Below are positions 36,141-52,703 of a stretch of DNA of 64,000 bases, piece by piece. Made by a program: the position numbers and the translations under genes. Within the stretch, counting starts at the first letter, position 1; every line of letters begins with the position of its first letter. The notes under the pieces are model-generated. The model saw nothing but the letters and a program-made list of their open reading frames with translations. It was not told the DNA's origin and did no database searches. The DNA comes from Sindora glabra (lineage: Eukaryota; Streptophyta; Magnoliopsida; Fabales; Fabaceae), in the NCBI GenBank assembly GCA_020226215.1, contig CM035235.1:50187511-50251510 (forward strand), written 5' to 3'.

Positions 36141-37784
36141 GAATCTTATACTTTGTATTATTCTTGATTCTAAATATGAATTCTTGAATAATATATGATA
36201 AAAAAATATTTACTATTTTATTTTTTCATATTTTATATTTTTTAAGTATTACATGTGCTTAATTTTATATAATAGGACTTGTTTTATAATTTTGGATTAA
36301 TTTTACAAGTTTCTGAATTTATTCAGTAAATATTGAATTTTGATACTATTTCTATTTTTCAGTCATATCTTAAGTTCTAGATATTAGATTGAGGCAAACT
36401 TTGTATCATTGAAAAACTTAAAAAGAGATCTACAATTTTCATTTTTTAGGCCAAGCCAAGTTTAAAAGCTTTGAAGGTTATAAGTGGCTGAGAAGCTGAA
36501 GCTTTGTTTTTATCTCAGCTGAACCCATTTTTGTATTTGGGTCATATCTATAGTTATATTGATCCGATTAACATGAAACTAACACCCAAATTTTGCTAAT
36601 ACATAGGCCTATAACTTTTATGTTTATTGATTTTACTAATTACCTTAATTTCATGGTCTTATGCTAGTTGGAACATAGACTTACGGGAATTCGTTAATGT
36701 AACTATTGGACTTTATTACTTTGTTAAAAATAGGTCTAAGCTTGTAAAAATTAAGAAGGCCTCATCTATGTAATCCTAAAAGCTATATAAGTTAGTTCCA
36801 TTAGGATTTTAGATTAATTAAGTTAAATAAATAAGAGAGAGACTCATTAAACTTCAAACTTGTATAAACTCAGTAACAGAGTTTTTCTTTCTTTTCTTAT
36901 TTTCAAGTCATGGAAGATTAAAGACACTTAGTTGATTCAAGGATTGTGAAGCCCTTCTCTTTAAGGATTACAAGATCTTGATTAGTAATGTTGATTTCTT
37001 TCTATTAATTTTTCTCTTTCTCTAATTGTTTATATTGAATTATTGAGATTGCTTATATTAAGTGTTGATTTAGTATAATTGGTACTCAATCTTATGATTT
37101 CTATTCTTTTATTATTTGAATGTGAAATTATACTTAATTAATCTTGGTTTTACATGTTGGGACAAAGGGTTAGGAGATTACTTCAGTGATATCTAATTTA
37201 ATTTCCTAAATCAATTAGATTCTATCCTTAGCTCAAATTTAATTTAGTTTTGGGATTATGACAGTTGCTTGATTCATCTACTAATCTTAATTGACTAAAC
37301 TTTAGGCGATTATCTAGCGTAAGATTCGTGGATTATTGTAAGGATTCCGAGTAATTCAAAGTTAAAAATTTAATTGGAATAATTAAATGTTTAGTGATAT
37401 GGGATTAATCCACAATAAGAGCTATTATATTCTTGAATCGATTGCATTTTGTATATTGAATTCTTTTTGTTCAATTACTGTTTTACTTCTATTTTGGTTT
37501 GTTTATTTCATTGTTATTATTTTAGTTTCGTGCAACTAACCCCCTAATTTTGTATTCTGTTATTACATAATCTCTTATACAGTAAATAAGATATTAGTTC
37601 TGTTTCTACACAACATTTTATTTTATTACATTTGTATCTTATTTTCATTAGTTTCCTTCATTTACATTCTATCAATAAGTCAACAATTATGTAAATATTG
37701 TTAGGAATTCATTTAGGAAGGATAAAATTAAAGGATTACTAGGGGTACAACCTAGTTGTGTCACTATCTGCATTATTATTGTAG
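36141..37784. other. Non-coding repeat-like DNA, unassigned
   Basis: The text at 36730-37450 (for example GTATAAACTCAGTAACAGAG, GATTACTTCAGTGATATC) reads like untranslated retroelement or pararetrovirus-type leader, but no primer site, coding motif or repeat partner was found. I leave it unassigned. Confidence 0.35.
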
Positions 37785-39060
37785 CAACCAGTATTTTTAA
37801 CTAATTTTGGTGCATTATGACGTGCACATTAATATGTTAAATGATAAGATTTGTTTCATTAAACTATGAAGATGCCTTAAATGAAGTGAGATAAGGTTGT
37901 ATTTATTATTAATTGCTTGCAATTTAGTTTAGTAGTAACATGTAATAGGATGCTCAAATTTTCATATGAATAGTGGAATTTTTTATGAAATTTGTAATTT
38001 TCTAAGTGATAGTCAATTATGCCCTAGAATATACAATCTGGGAGTGTATAATTAGATATATTGTTGATTATGTGGCCATGAGTTATTCTTTAGAGCTTGA
38101 CCTCCAAAATGCTTTTTGGAGCTTTATAGTTAATTATATAGTTAATTATTAAGCTTCAGAATTGTTTCAAGATCATGATAATCGACAACATAATCGATTA
38201 CGAACCCTAGAATTCTTCTTGAAGCTCCTATAATCAAATATATAGTCGATTAGACCTAATATATATTGTATTAACATGTTATGTAAGGGTTTAAAGTAGG
38301 ATATAATGATTTTAAACATTAAAATAACATGGTTTATGATATTTATAAAATAAATACATGCATTGGTAACCATGAAATAGGAATTAAGGTATTATGTTAC
38401 AAGATGTATGTTGTGATGAACTTATTATATGAATTATGAAATAGAATATGTTATGTGGTCATGCATTAAAGCATGGTTTTGTTTTGAATTATGCTAAGTA
38501 CAATTTGAACTATGATATGAGAAAGAAATGCATTCAACTTGTGACATGAAAAATGTGATAGAGGAGATGATGTGAATGTCGAATACCTAATTCTTAGTAA
38601 TATATTTGTGAAGGATATTAGGTTAATCCTAAATGAACAAGGATGAGTTTGTAAAGGGTATAAGACTAAGTTAGAAGTCACAAGGATGATTTATTTATTT
38701 ATTTATTATTGCACCTTTTATTATGATATTAAAATGCAAATGTCATTTGCTATTCCAATGTAATTTAATTATGATGATATGACTATGGTTAACCCTTTCA
38801 TGGGTACTTGAGATTGAATTGATTAATTTTACATTTTTTTGTGTGATAAGTTTTATAGAAAGCTAGTCCAATTGGTCAGTTGATATATTAATATGTTTGC
38901 CCATACTAGATTATTTACGCTTAGTCTCAGACTTTTTTCTCTACATTTCTTTTGCAAATGCACAGGTTGAACTTCCTTCACTATCTTTTTAGAACTAGTT
39001 CCATGGAAAGCTCCCTCATAATGGATTTGGTAGTATAGACATTTCACAGTTAGAGTTTAT
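37785..39060 (+). mobile_element. Gypsy-type LTR fragment (uncertain)
   Basis: Contains repeated CGATTA/TAATCGA-type words (GATAATCGACA, AATCGATTACG, TATAGTCGATTAG; 38170-38250). It ends with TTAGTCTCAGACTTTTTTCTCTACATTTCTTTTGCAAATGCACAGG-type text (38920-38965) that I associate with the 3' part of plant Ty3/gypsy LTRs. No open gag or pol adjoins it, so a solo LTR is possible. Confidence 0.4.
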
Positions 39061-39230
39061 TTTAAGGTTTTATTCTATATAGACATTGGATAAAAGATTT
39101 TTGAACTAAATCATTTTGAATTAGTTAGATTAATTTATCCTCAAATTAAAAAAATTACAAGCAAACTTAACTCTTTCATATTTTGTAAACTTTGTTTAAT
39201 GACTAATGAAATGCCCTTTCTTCTCTAATA

Positions 39231-39742
39231 TTGCTTTTCCTTCCTTTATGCATTTTAGTTGAATAGTCAAGATAATGATAAATGAATGAAATTAGATTGG
39301 TGGAAACTAAATAGTGAGTTCCACATTAGTTATAATTAAATTTTGATCATGACATTACATAATTATAAATCTTATAATTTGTAAAAAAATCCTATTAAAA
39401 AATATGAAAGTAGTATTATGTCAAAAAAAAGCATTAATGCACCTTATGATAAAAAGTGTGAATTTAATTTTATAGTAACTTTAATGTCGCCTTTCCTTTC
39501 TTTATGCATTTTAGTTGGATAATAGAGATAATGATAAATGAATGGGATTAGATTAGTGGAAACTAAATAGTGAGTCTCACATTGATCACAATCAAATTTG
39601 GGTCGTTTCATTACATAATTATGAATTTTATAATTTGTAAAAGAAGAGTTTGTTAAAAAAAATATGAAATTTTATTATGCTAAAAAATACAACATCAATG
39701 TGCCATATGATAAAGAGTGCAAATTTAATTTTATGGTAAAAT
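39231..39742 (+). repeat. 256-bp tandem duplication
   Basis: Unit 1 (39231-39486) and unit 2 (39487-39742) share CTTTATGCATTTTAGTTG, GATAATGATAAATGAATG, GTGGAAACTAAATAGTGAGT, CATTACATAATTAT and TGTGCC/TGCACC..ATGATAAA.AGTG. The spacing of CTTTATGCATTTTAG is exactly 256 bp. They differ by scattered substitutions and small indels. Confidence 0.8.
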
Positions 39743-40246
39743 TTAATTTTTTAATAAAATATGTAAGGAAAAAAATATAAAATTGGATACATTAGTCACA
39801 AAACTATTTTTTTAAAAAAAGTTAGGAATTATTAAACCTTTAGATATATACACATAAGGAAGCAAGGGTCAAATTCTAAATATAGAGGAAGACATATAAT
39901 TTTTAAATAACATCAAATATCACTTGAAGTAAAAATAATCAATTATAAATTTACTCTTTACATTCTTGCAAAGAGGGAAAAAAAAAAAAGAAGAAATCTA
40001 CAATGCACCATTTTTTTATAGTATAAATCTACACCCATAAATTAGATTTAATCACTTATAAAATAGGTACAAAGGTTACCTTTAATTGGACGAATTATGT
40101 GCCATGTATACAACTTTTACTTGACTAGGTGAAAATGCAAGTTTTATATGGAAGTCTATTTGTTTACATTCCTCCCCTGCCCGGGGGGCGCTTCTCTCTT
40201 TCCTCACCCAGAAAAATGCTATTTTATAAGGCAAAGATGAAAATAA

Positions 40247-40795
40247 TATAAAAAAACTTTAAATATATGTTGTTGTCCTAAAATATAAATCATGTAATTT
40301 TAGTTTCTTAATTTAAAATAATTTATTTTATTTTTTAAATATTTACTTGATATAAATTTAATTCTCTTATTTGATTTCTATTAATTTTTTCAATTTTTGT
40401 AAATTTTTATTTGATTCTTAAGGACTAGCTATATTATTTCTCAAATAAATCACTTTTTTTTTTAGATTTTGAAGACAATGAATTCTGAAAAAATCAAAAT
40501 TTTTATGTAATCTATTGATTTTATTCAAAATTTTTAATAGTTAGATAAAGATTTATTTTCATCCATATATAGAAGTTATTTTATATTAATATGATGGAAA
40601 TATTAGATAAAAATCATCTTGCAATGTCAAGAAATTGATAAAAATCAAATAAGAGGATTAAAATTATATAAATTTAAAATTGTATAAATTAAATATTTAG
40701 AAGATCAAAATAAATTATTTCAAATTAAAAGAATCAAAATTACATAATTTAATTTTAGGAGGATCATACTTGCATTTAAGTCTTTGAAAAAATTT
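40247..40795. mobile_element. Large foldback element
   Basis: The left arm (about 40247-40400) reads ATCATGTAATTTTAGTTTCT, AATTTAAAATAATTTATTTT, AATATTTACTTGATATAAAT and TCTCTTATTTGATTTCTATT. The right arm (about 40635-40795), reverse-complemented, gives the same series (ATTATGTAATTTTGATTCTT, AATTTGAAATAATTTATTTT, AATATTTAATTTATACAA, CCTCTTATTTGATTTTTATC). Arms are about 155 bp and the spacer about 235 bp. No coding capacity. The target duplication is unclear. Confidence 0.7.
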
Positions 40796-42596
40796 AAATA
40801 ATTTAAAAACTTATTTGAATATTATTTCCAAATTTCAATTATTAGAGAGTTAGGTATGATGCACAAGAGGGAATCATCAGCGACGTTGGAGCGATTAAAT
40901 TGGGAGGACAATTATTTCTATTAATTATAAATTACTATTAAAAATAAAAATAAATTGCAAATATGTAAAAATTTATTTTTTAAAATTATATGTTCGGAAT
41001 TTCAACTTTAAAAACTAATTATATAAAATAAATTTTCAAATAATAAATTTTATTCTTTTATTTTAAAATACCAAAACCCCACTTTAAAAACAGAAATCAA
41101 ACGAATAGGTTAATATTAATGGAACCAGAGAAAAAGTGATTAATTTATTCTGCCACTTCGTGTATTTTAACCAACATACTCTGAAAAAGTGATTAACATA
41201 AACCGGCTTGAGGTAAAGATCATGTTCAGAGACAAATACTAATTGGTTTATGGTAATATCACCAGGGACAGAAATAGAATGGAAATGAATGAAAAATAGA
41301 AAATATGAAAAATGTTTATTTCGAAAACATTGGAGATATCTATTTCATAAGAAAGTATCCTCCTATGGAATCTTTGATGAAAGTAATAGAATGGATCATT
41401 TTATTATTTTGAAATAATGTATTTATATTATTATTCTTTGTATTTTTGTACATTTCAATATTATTTTTTATTAGTAAATAATACAACAAAGTAAACAAAT
41501 AATTAATTTTTTATTTATAATGGTGGTGATTATTATATCTTCCAAATTTTAGAACTAGTACTATTAATCACTTATTTTTACTTTTATTATAATTATTCAT
41601 CTCCTCATTCACTTATAATGTTAAAATAAAGACAAAATTACACTTTATCTACTTGTGCTATTACTCTTTTTCACTTAACCTACTTGTAATTTTAAATATT
41701 GCAATTCATTAATATATTATTTAAATCATTAACACTTTGCTCACTTAAATTATTTTTCATTCAAAATTTAACAAAAAATTCAGTTGCATTGCATGTAATC
41801 TTCGCTTTCCCCAAATTTTGATTCAAAATTACCTCAAAAAATCCTAATCATATTGGAGATTTGTTTTTTATACTTTAGTTCAATGTTACTAAATATTCGA
41901 TGTCAAATAGGAATTTGGGGATGAATTAGCTTTGGCTTGGTTTCAAATTAGGTCAAAATTTGGTTAGTACAAATTATATGCAATGTATGTGAGTTTTTTG
42001 GCTAAATTGTTAGGGTGCGGGAATAGTTTAAGTAGATAAAGTGTTAATGATTAAAAGCATATGCAGGTGAATTACAACGCTTAAATATACATATGAGTTA
42101 AGTAAAAAAAAAGGTTAAAATCACGAGTGAGTAAATATATATTTTTTCAAAATAAATGATAAAAATATTGAAATGGATTATTAAATCTTATGTTAGCAAT
42201 GTCAAATATATAATTTTTTTATTATATTTTTTCTTTTAACTATTTATTTTAGTGTTAGGAGTAAAGGAAAGAACAAATTATTATGTCAAAATGGTTAAAA
42301 ATGATTTTTAACATCAAACAAATGATTGTGAGTATATTAAATTTCAATTCGATTAAAAACAATTGGGTTAATTAAACTTGAAATTGATTTAGCTGAATTA
42401 TTGCTCACCTTTATTATTTGCCCAAATTTTTAAAGACATAGACTAATTTGCTCTCAATCCCTTCTTTATGCGATTGTGAATAAGTGGTGGTGATGTTATG
42501 TTTATTTGATAAATGTAATTGAGCATGATAGGTAAGGAAGGAAAGAAAACATATACTAACAATTTAAATCATTTAAAATAGTATGTTTATCGCTAT
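40796..42596. other. AT-rich intergenic DNA
   Basis: No gene or bounded repeat was recognised. Confidence 0.5.
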
Positions 42597-44720
42597 TATG
42601 ACCCACCTTGGTTATGATTAGCTTAGGATTATTCCTATTAGTCTAATTCATATCTATTAGTTATCATAACAAAGAAATCATTTATAACTTATGCTCATTC
42701 AATAGGAAACATCAATCATGCATTTCATTTCAAAAATATCCATTACAAAATGTATGATTTGTCAAACAGTAGTTCAATTAACTTAAAATCCTTATGCATA
42801 AAGACATAAGTTATCATAACTTCACAAAAGTACATTTTACTACTTATATTTTATCGTGAACAAAAGAGACTTAGCCAACTATATTCCTTAGCTCCACTAA
42901 TTCGAGTTTACAAAGGTACCAATATAATTGTTGTCATATCCATTAAAATGTAAAGTCAAAATACTTGAAAGAGCATGCCTTGCTTATTATGATGAAGGAG
43001 GTGGAAAGTCTTACTACATATATAAGAGAATGAGCCTATAAAAAGCAAGTATGGAATTTAGTTAGAAATATTCTACCTAATAAATAACTTGAAGATAATT
43101 AATAAAATAATTAAATAAGTCTATGAAGAAAATATTTGATGTCCTTCAAAATCTCCATGAGACAAGGTCCTTGGATACTGAATACAATTAACATAATATC
43201 CTCTATTCACTATTGTGTAATTAATTACCTATAAGAGTAATACCTATCAAGTTTAAACAAGAAGGAAAAAATCATAGGAATGAGAGAATAATCTTAATTT
43301 GACATAATACAATTAAGTTCTCCTCGTAATTTCTATCATCCCTATCTCTCATAAGCTCCATCTTTATCCCTCCAAGGTTTTCTTGTGACCTAACAACTAT
43401 AAGCAAGCACATAGATTTTATGCACAATATTTGTATTACAACATTATTCATCCTTAACTCATCATTTATAACTATACCAAAAGTAACAACATAATAAACA
43501 ATTCTCAGTTAATTCAAGCCAATGTCTCATGGCATCGTAATCACAATAAAATTATGTTCATGTAAACAAGGCCTTAAAAGGCATACCTTTATGTAAACAG
43601 TGATAAACGACTAACTTTCCTAAGCTTCACGCATTAATGGTATCATAATTATATAATTTTGTTCCCTTAGATGCTTACTAGTTGACTTACCACTCATACT
43701 TTGTATTTGAGGTTATTTATTCTTATATTACATGTTTAAGATGGCCCAATACCTTGCATTTATATAAAATATATGATTTTATAGTAAACTAAGGCCATAA
43801 TCAATTATATACTTAACTACTAGGGTCCAAAGACGAACTTTAACACATAGTCGAATATGAAAGTCCAAAGACAACTTTAGACAATCATAGTTAACTAACA
43901 TTATTCAAAGGAAAACATTAGATTTAGTAGTAGACTATGTTAGTCCACAAAACAACTAGGACACACACAAAAAACAATTAAGACACATATAGTTGACTAG
44001 TGGCTAGTGTTTTGTAGATTCTTTTGCATAAATACTATTCATCCACCAATAATAACCATTAAACTCATTTAATTCATACCAAATCTCAACTAAATCATTA
44101 AAAACATTAAATAGAACATCAAAATCCATCATATGATCATCCAACCTAAGGCATCAAACATCATATTCATATATGATCATCAAACAAACTATAAAACACT
44201 AACACTTAATAATGTAATTAAGTTTAAACTTAGATTTTAGGTAGAATACTACTCACAAGGTTTAGGATAAAAGGCTCAAAGTGTAGGATGAGATGATAGA
44301 TTCCTATACTTAACAAATAATAAAGAATTTATAAGTTAGGGTTTTTATAGTTCAACTTCCATCAATAAATCTAGCCTTAAAAGTTAAGTATAAAAGAACA
44401 GATAAATGAGTATGGAGGAGTTTAGTTGATAAGGAATCATTAATTGAAAAATGTTTACCTTGAAAAGAAAATATTAATGGGGTTTATATGGGTTGAGGGC
44501 ATTTTAGAGAAATGAAGATTTGTTAATTTCTCTTCACCAACTAATGCTTTCTTATTTATGTTATTTATTATATAAAAATTTCCTTACAAATCCTTTCTAC
44601 TTTAAATTGTTATCAAGTTCTAGTATTTCACTAAATTCTATTGCTATCCTAATTTCTTTCAAATGTTCATAAATTTCAAATTCCTCATAGAACTCAAGAT
44701 ATATCATTCAAGTAAAGTAA
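42597..44720 (-). mobile_element. Antisense gypsy-type LTR-like DNA (uncertain)
   Basis: It opens with GACCCACCTTGGTTATGATTAG, like the block at 6850. Near 44240 the minus strand reads GTGAGTAGTATTCTACCTAAAATC, matching the GAGTAAATATTCTAGCCTAAA motif of the plus-strand pieces at 36080 and 63810. No coding motifs. Confidence 0.35.
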
Positions 44721-45304
44721 ATAAACTTAATTAATGTAAATAAAATTTAATTTTTAAAGGTGTAAAAATTGCAGTATGATATTATGTAGTATAAAAAAGA
44801 ATGAAACTAAAAAGTGTCAATTAAATTTGAATTAAACTATTTAAAACTAAATATTTTGGTTAAAAATGATTTAGCATCATCAAACAGTCAATTATGAATA
44901 TATTAAATTATAATTTAATTAGAAATAATTCGACTAATTAAGTTTGAATATGTTATATATATGTATATATTTTAAATTTTAATTTTAAACATTAATTTTA
45001 CTCCCATAACATTTTGTGCAACAAATTATAAATCATAGGAAAGATGAAAAAATAAAATAAATCTTATGCATTAATTTTATTCACATAATTTTTTATAATT
45101 TCTTACAATATATCTTACATAACAATGAATTAGTGAGAAATGTCATAAGAAATTGACCATATTTTAGTAGTGTAAGAAACCAATAACGATGCTTTAACAT
45201 AATTGGAGATCAAATTGTGAGTAAAAGGAGGAATCAAAGAACTAAAATATTAATTTTATTTAATTTTTTTTTATTTTATTGAAAAGTATTTTTTATAGGA
45301 AATT

Positions 45305-45306
<2 letters not shown>
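44721..45306. other. AT-rich intergenic DNA
   Basis: No gene or bounded repeat was recognised before the microsatellite. Confidence 0.5.

Positions 45307-45395
<89 letters not shown>
45307..45395. repeat. Compound (CA)17(TA)27 microsatellite
   Basis: Seventeen CA units run directly into 27 TA units without interruption. The translated frame across it (repeated Tyr-Ile / Cys-Val) is an artefact. Confidence 0.97.
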
Positions 45396-49105
<3,710 letters not shown>

Positions 49106-49549
49106 CATATATATTAAATTAGAATCCAAAATATAGTTTATTTATATCATATATATAGACAACAATTTTATAAATTAACTTTAAATCTTATAAGAACATT
49201 GATATCATTTTATGACTATTTTACTTTTAATTGAACTTACTCTAATTGAAATTGATAGCATTAAAAATCTTTTTAGTATTATGATATTTTTCTTATACAA
49301 TTAAATAGACATAAAAAATAATAGATTGAATAAAAATGAAATATATGAGAAAAGAGACAATCTATTATGAAAATTGATTTTGTATTTTATTTATTTCCAT
49401 GTCAGTACATATACATATATAAAGAAAAAATTGTTATTTATAATAAATAATATATTTTTTATTTATAATAACCATACATAGCATTCTCATATAAATTAAA
49501 AGAAAAGTGATTATCCTCTACTCATAATTCCTTCATATTACTTGGCGGC

Positions 49550-49736
49550 TTCTATTTTAAAAAGCATATATGGTTACAAAATAAAGATAAATTATAGTGA
49601 AAAGAAAAGCTGCTTAGCCATTTTTGCATTTATTAATGCAAAAATAGATATGTAACTTTTTCTTACTATAATTTATCATCAGTTTTGCAACCTTTCTATT
49701 TTTCTGATATATCTAAATGTGCTTCTTAAAATAGAA
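49550..49736. repeat. 187-nt hairpin (MITE or small-RNA precursor-like)
   Basis: The arms start TTCTATTTTAAAAAGCATAT and, from the other side, TTCTATTTTAAGAAGCACAT. Both contain GATAAATTATAGT (49585 and its complement near 49677) and close with CATTTTTGCATT / AATGCAAAAATAG around a 4-nt loop (TATT, 49631-49634). Pairing extends over most of each 80-100 nt arm with bulges. It could be a hairpin MITE or a young miRNA/hairpin-RNA locus; no TSD is evident. Confidence 0.7.
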
Positions 49737-50299
49737 TATAAGCTATGTTAATATTGAACCTAATAAAGATGGATTTTGAGATTGAGATGGAGGGTATAGA
49801 TTAATGACTTCTAGAATTCATCAATATAAAAGACTTTTAAGATCAAGGGTATAGATCATAGTATTCAATATTAATAAAGTACTAAAATCTCTTGGAGTTT
49901 CTTTTAAGGACTTATATCGTTCTTTAGTGATGAACATAAGTATTCTCTAAAAATCTTAAAAGAGTTCTTGTCCAAAGTCCTTCTAAATCTTTTATAGAAT
50001 TCTTATATTTATGGTCAAAGTGTGGTTACAAGTTTCTAGAAGGAACTTTGATCAATTCCATAGCCTTTTAATAGCATTGCTAATGCTGGTCAACACGACG
50101 ATCTACACACTTAAAAGTTTTTTTTTTTTATAAAAGGTGATCTATCTTGATAATGGAGGTTAAGACGTCACTTACATGTTTCAAATAGTGGGTAAGAGTG
50201 AAATTTATAGATGAAAGCTATAAGTTCATAGGTGACTATTAATACGTCTTTAGTTATAAGTTTTTGTAGTTTCACAATAACTTATATGTTTTGGCTAAT

Positions 50300-52400
50300 T
50301 TGATACTTTATAACTCTTAATTATTGATGTAGAATATTAAATGTTCACCATTAATAAAAATTAATGTTGGTAAATGCTTGGAAAATGCTTGTTATTATTG
50401 TTAGTAAATGCTTATCATTTATTACAAATTAGATGGCCAATGATATATCTTTAGATGTTAGTTAGGTTAAAAAATTTGATATTGTTAACCTTTTTTTTTA
50501 ATATTACTTTTGTATCTTGACATGTTTCTAACAATAAGTGTCATTTTCTTAAACAACATTGCCAATTTTCTGCATGTTGATATCTTTTAACAATGGCTTC
50601 CATTTTCTTGAACAACATTATTAATATTAAAGTTTGATAAATTCTCATGTATTGAAAAGATTTACATTATTTTCCTAATATTGAATTGCTTTACAAGATT
50701 TAACAAACATTAACTATCTAATCCTTGCAATAATTGGTGGAATATAAGGACAAGACATCTATTAATATTGTATGTTTTGAAATGATTCAAATCTTATGAT
50801 CATGGAAGTTATATCAAATCATGGATATATTTTGTTCCTGACCATTTATTTAAAGGCAAAAGAAATTTCAATTTGATAGGACGCTCATAACATAGGATTT
50901 GTAACTTTTATAAATGAGCAATAAGAATGAGTGTATTTTCCTTTTATGCCATCTAAATAAAAGATGGAGTGAAATAGAAATTTATATGTAGTTAGTTTTA
51001 AAATTAACATTTATAAATGTGCAATAAGAATAAGTATGTTTTCCTTTAATAGGGTACTCATAACATAGGATTTGTAACTTTTATAAATGTGTAATAAGAA
51101 TGAGTTTATTTTCCTTTTGTACCATTTGAACAAAAGATAGAGTGAAATAGAAATTTATATATAGTTAGTTTCAAAATCAACGTTGGTTATTAAACAGAAA
51201 TTGACATGTAGCTATTTTATATCTCATTTTTCATGTTGGGCTTTTACTTTAATTAACTTGAAAAGGCTGACATCTAAATTTTGGCGGTTCTTGAAACCTC
51301 ACAAATAATGTCTTTGGTAAATGCTTACCATTTATTTTAAGGTAGGTGCCTGGTGCTATATTTTTTATACATTGGTTAGGTTAAAAAAAAATTGATATGG
51401 CTAATTTTTTTCATCTAATTTTTCTTAACTATATTAGTTTTTAAATAAATAGCTGATATGACTTATTCTTTTTTTATTTTGTTAATTCAACTTTTGTATT
51501 ATGAAATTTTTATAACAAACGATACCAATTTGCTTAAATAATTATTAACTTTATACATCTTGATATTTTTCTAACAATAGATACTAATTACAAATAAAAT
51601 TTTCTAACAATATTATCAATATTAACTAGAAAATATTGTAAGAAACATTACAATATAACCACTCATTCCTTATGTTGAAGACATTAAAATTCTTGTTGTA
51701 AATTCTCATTTATCAAAGAGATTTGATATATTTTTGTAATATTTAAGTGCTCTACCAGATTTTGTAGATATTAACCATTTATTCTTTGCAATATCATATG
51801 GAATATAAGGACAATGCACACAATTAATGTTGTAGGATTAAAAATGCTTAAAACTTTATAATTATGAGTCTTCTATTAAATTATAGACATCTTATGATCA
51901 TAAACATCCTATCCTAGTAGAAGATAATTGTAATTTGATAGGAAACTCATAATCATAAGTTTTGAAGAATTTCTAATTGTATAGTATTAGTAATGTGTTA
52001 TCTTTTTATGTCACATAAATAAAAAATAAAGCGAAATGTAAAATCATAAAAAAACTATAAATGTTAATTGTTAAATCAAACTCGATGTATAAACATTTTA
52101 TATTTGTAATGCGATGATTTAAATGACTCTTGGATGATAATTATTAAAAACAAATTGACATCCTATATTTCACCCTATGTAGAGTTGGTACCTTTTGACA
52201 TTAATTAAATACAAAATTAATATGTTAGTTTGCTACTCTTCACAATGGTATGCATTAAATACTTTTATTAGGTGATGGTTAAGAAGAATACTTATATTCT
52301 ATGTTATGGTGTTAAATTTTAGATATTGGTTAGAATTAAAATCGACATGGTAACTTTTTCACTAATTTCAAATATACTATTGTATCAATATAAATGTTGG
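50300..52400 (+). repeat. Degenerate tandem array, about 0.93-kb units
   Basis: Anchors TTAGTTAGGTTAAAAAATTTGATA (50459), TTGGTTAGGTTAAAAAAAAATTGATA (51372) and TTGGTTAGAATTAAAATCGACA (52326) are 913 and 954 bp apart. Between anchors the first two units share TGTTGATATCTTT..AACAAT / CTTGATATTTTTCTAACAAT, TGGAATATAAGGACAA and AATTTGATAGGA..CTCATAA in the same order. The third unit is only partial. No coding capacity. Confidence 0.6.
50876..51185 (+). repeat. 173-bp tandem duplication inside the larger array
   Basis: CTCATAACATAGGATTTG (50884 and 51057) through GATRGAGTGAAATAGAAATTTATAT is duplicated with a 173-bp period. A partial third copy of ATAAATGTGCAATAAGAAT lies between (51012). It is younger than the 0.93-kb duplication, because the units here are much more alike. 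Confidence 0.75.
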
Positions 52401-52576
52401 TTATAACTTATATTTATTTCCTTAAAATTTTATATAATTTTACAAATGCTACCGTATTAAAATAGATATTAATAATAGTAATAATTGATATTTATTAGTT
52501 ACCTTTAATTTGCAATTATGTAATAAGAGGTTTAGATCTCTTTATTATTAGTGTGGAAAAAAAGGATGGGAAAAAG

Positions 52577-52655
52577 TGTTAGTGTATATGCCCTAAAATT
52601 AATCATATTGATGATTATAAATTTAAATCGTGTTATTTTAATGACACTTCCAATT

Positions 52656-52703
<48 letters not shown>

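Noticed and set aside
36730..37560. Endogenous pararetrovirus leader
   Set aside because: The text felt reminiscent of such leaders, but no primer site, movement-protein, coat or RT motif was found, so the call was dropped.
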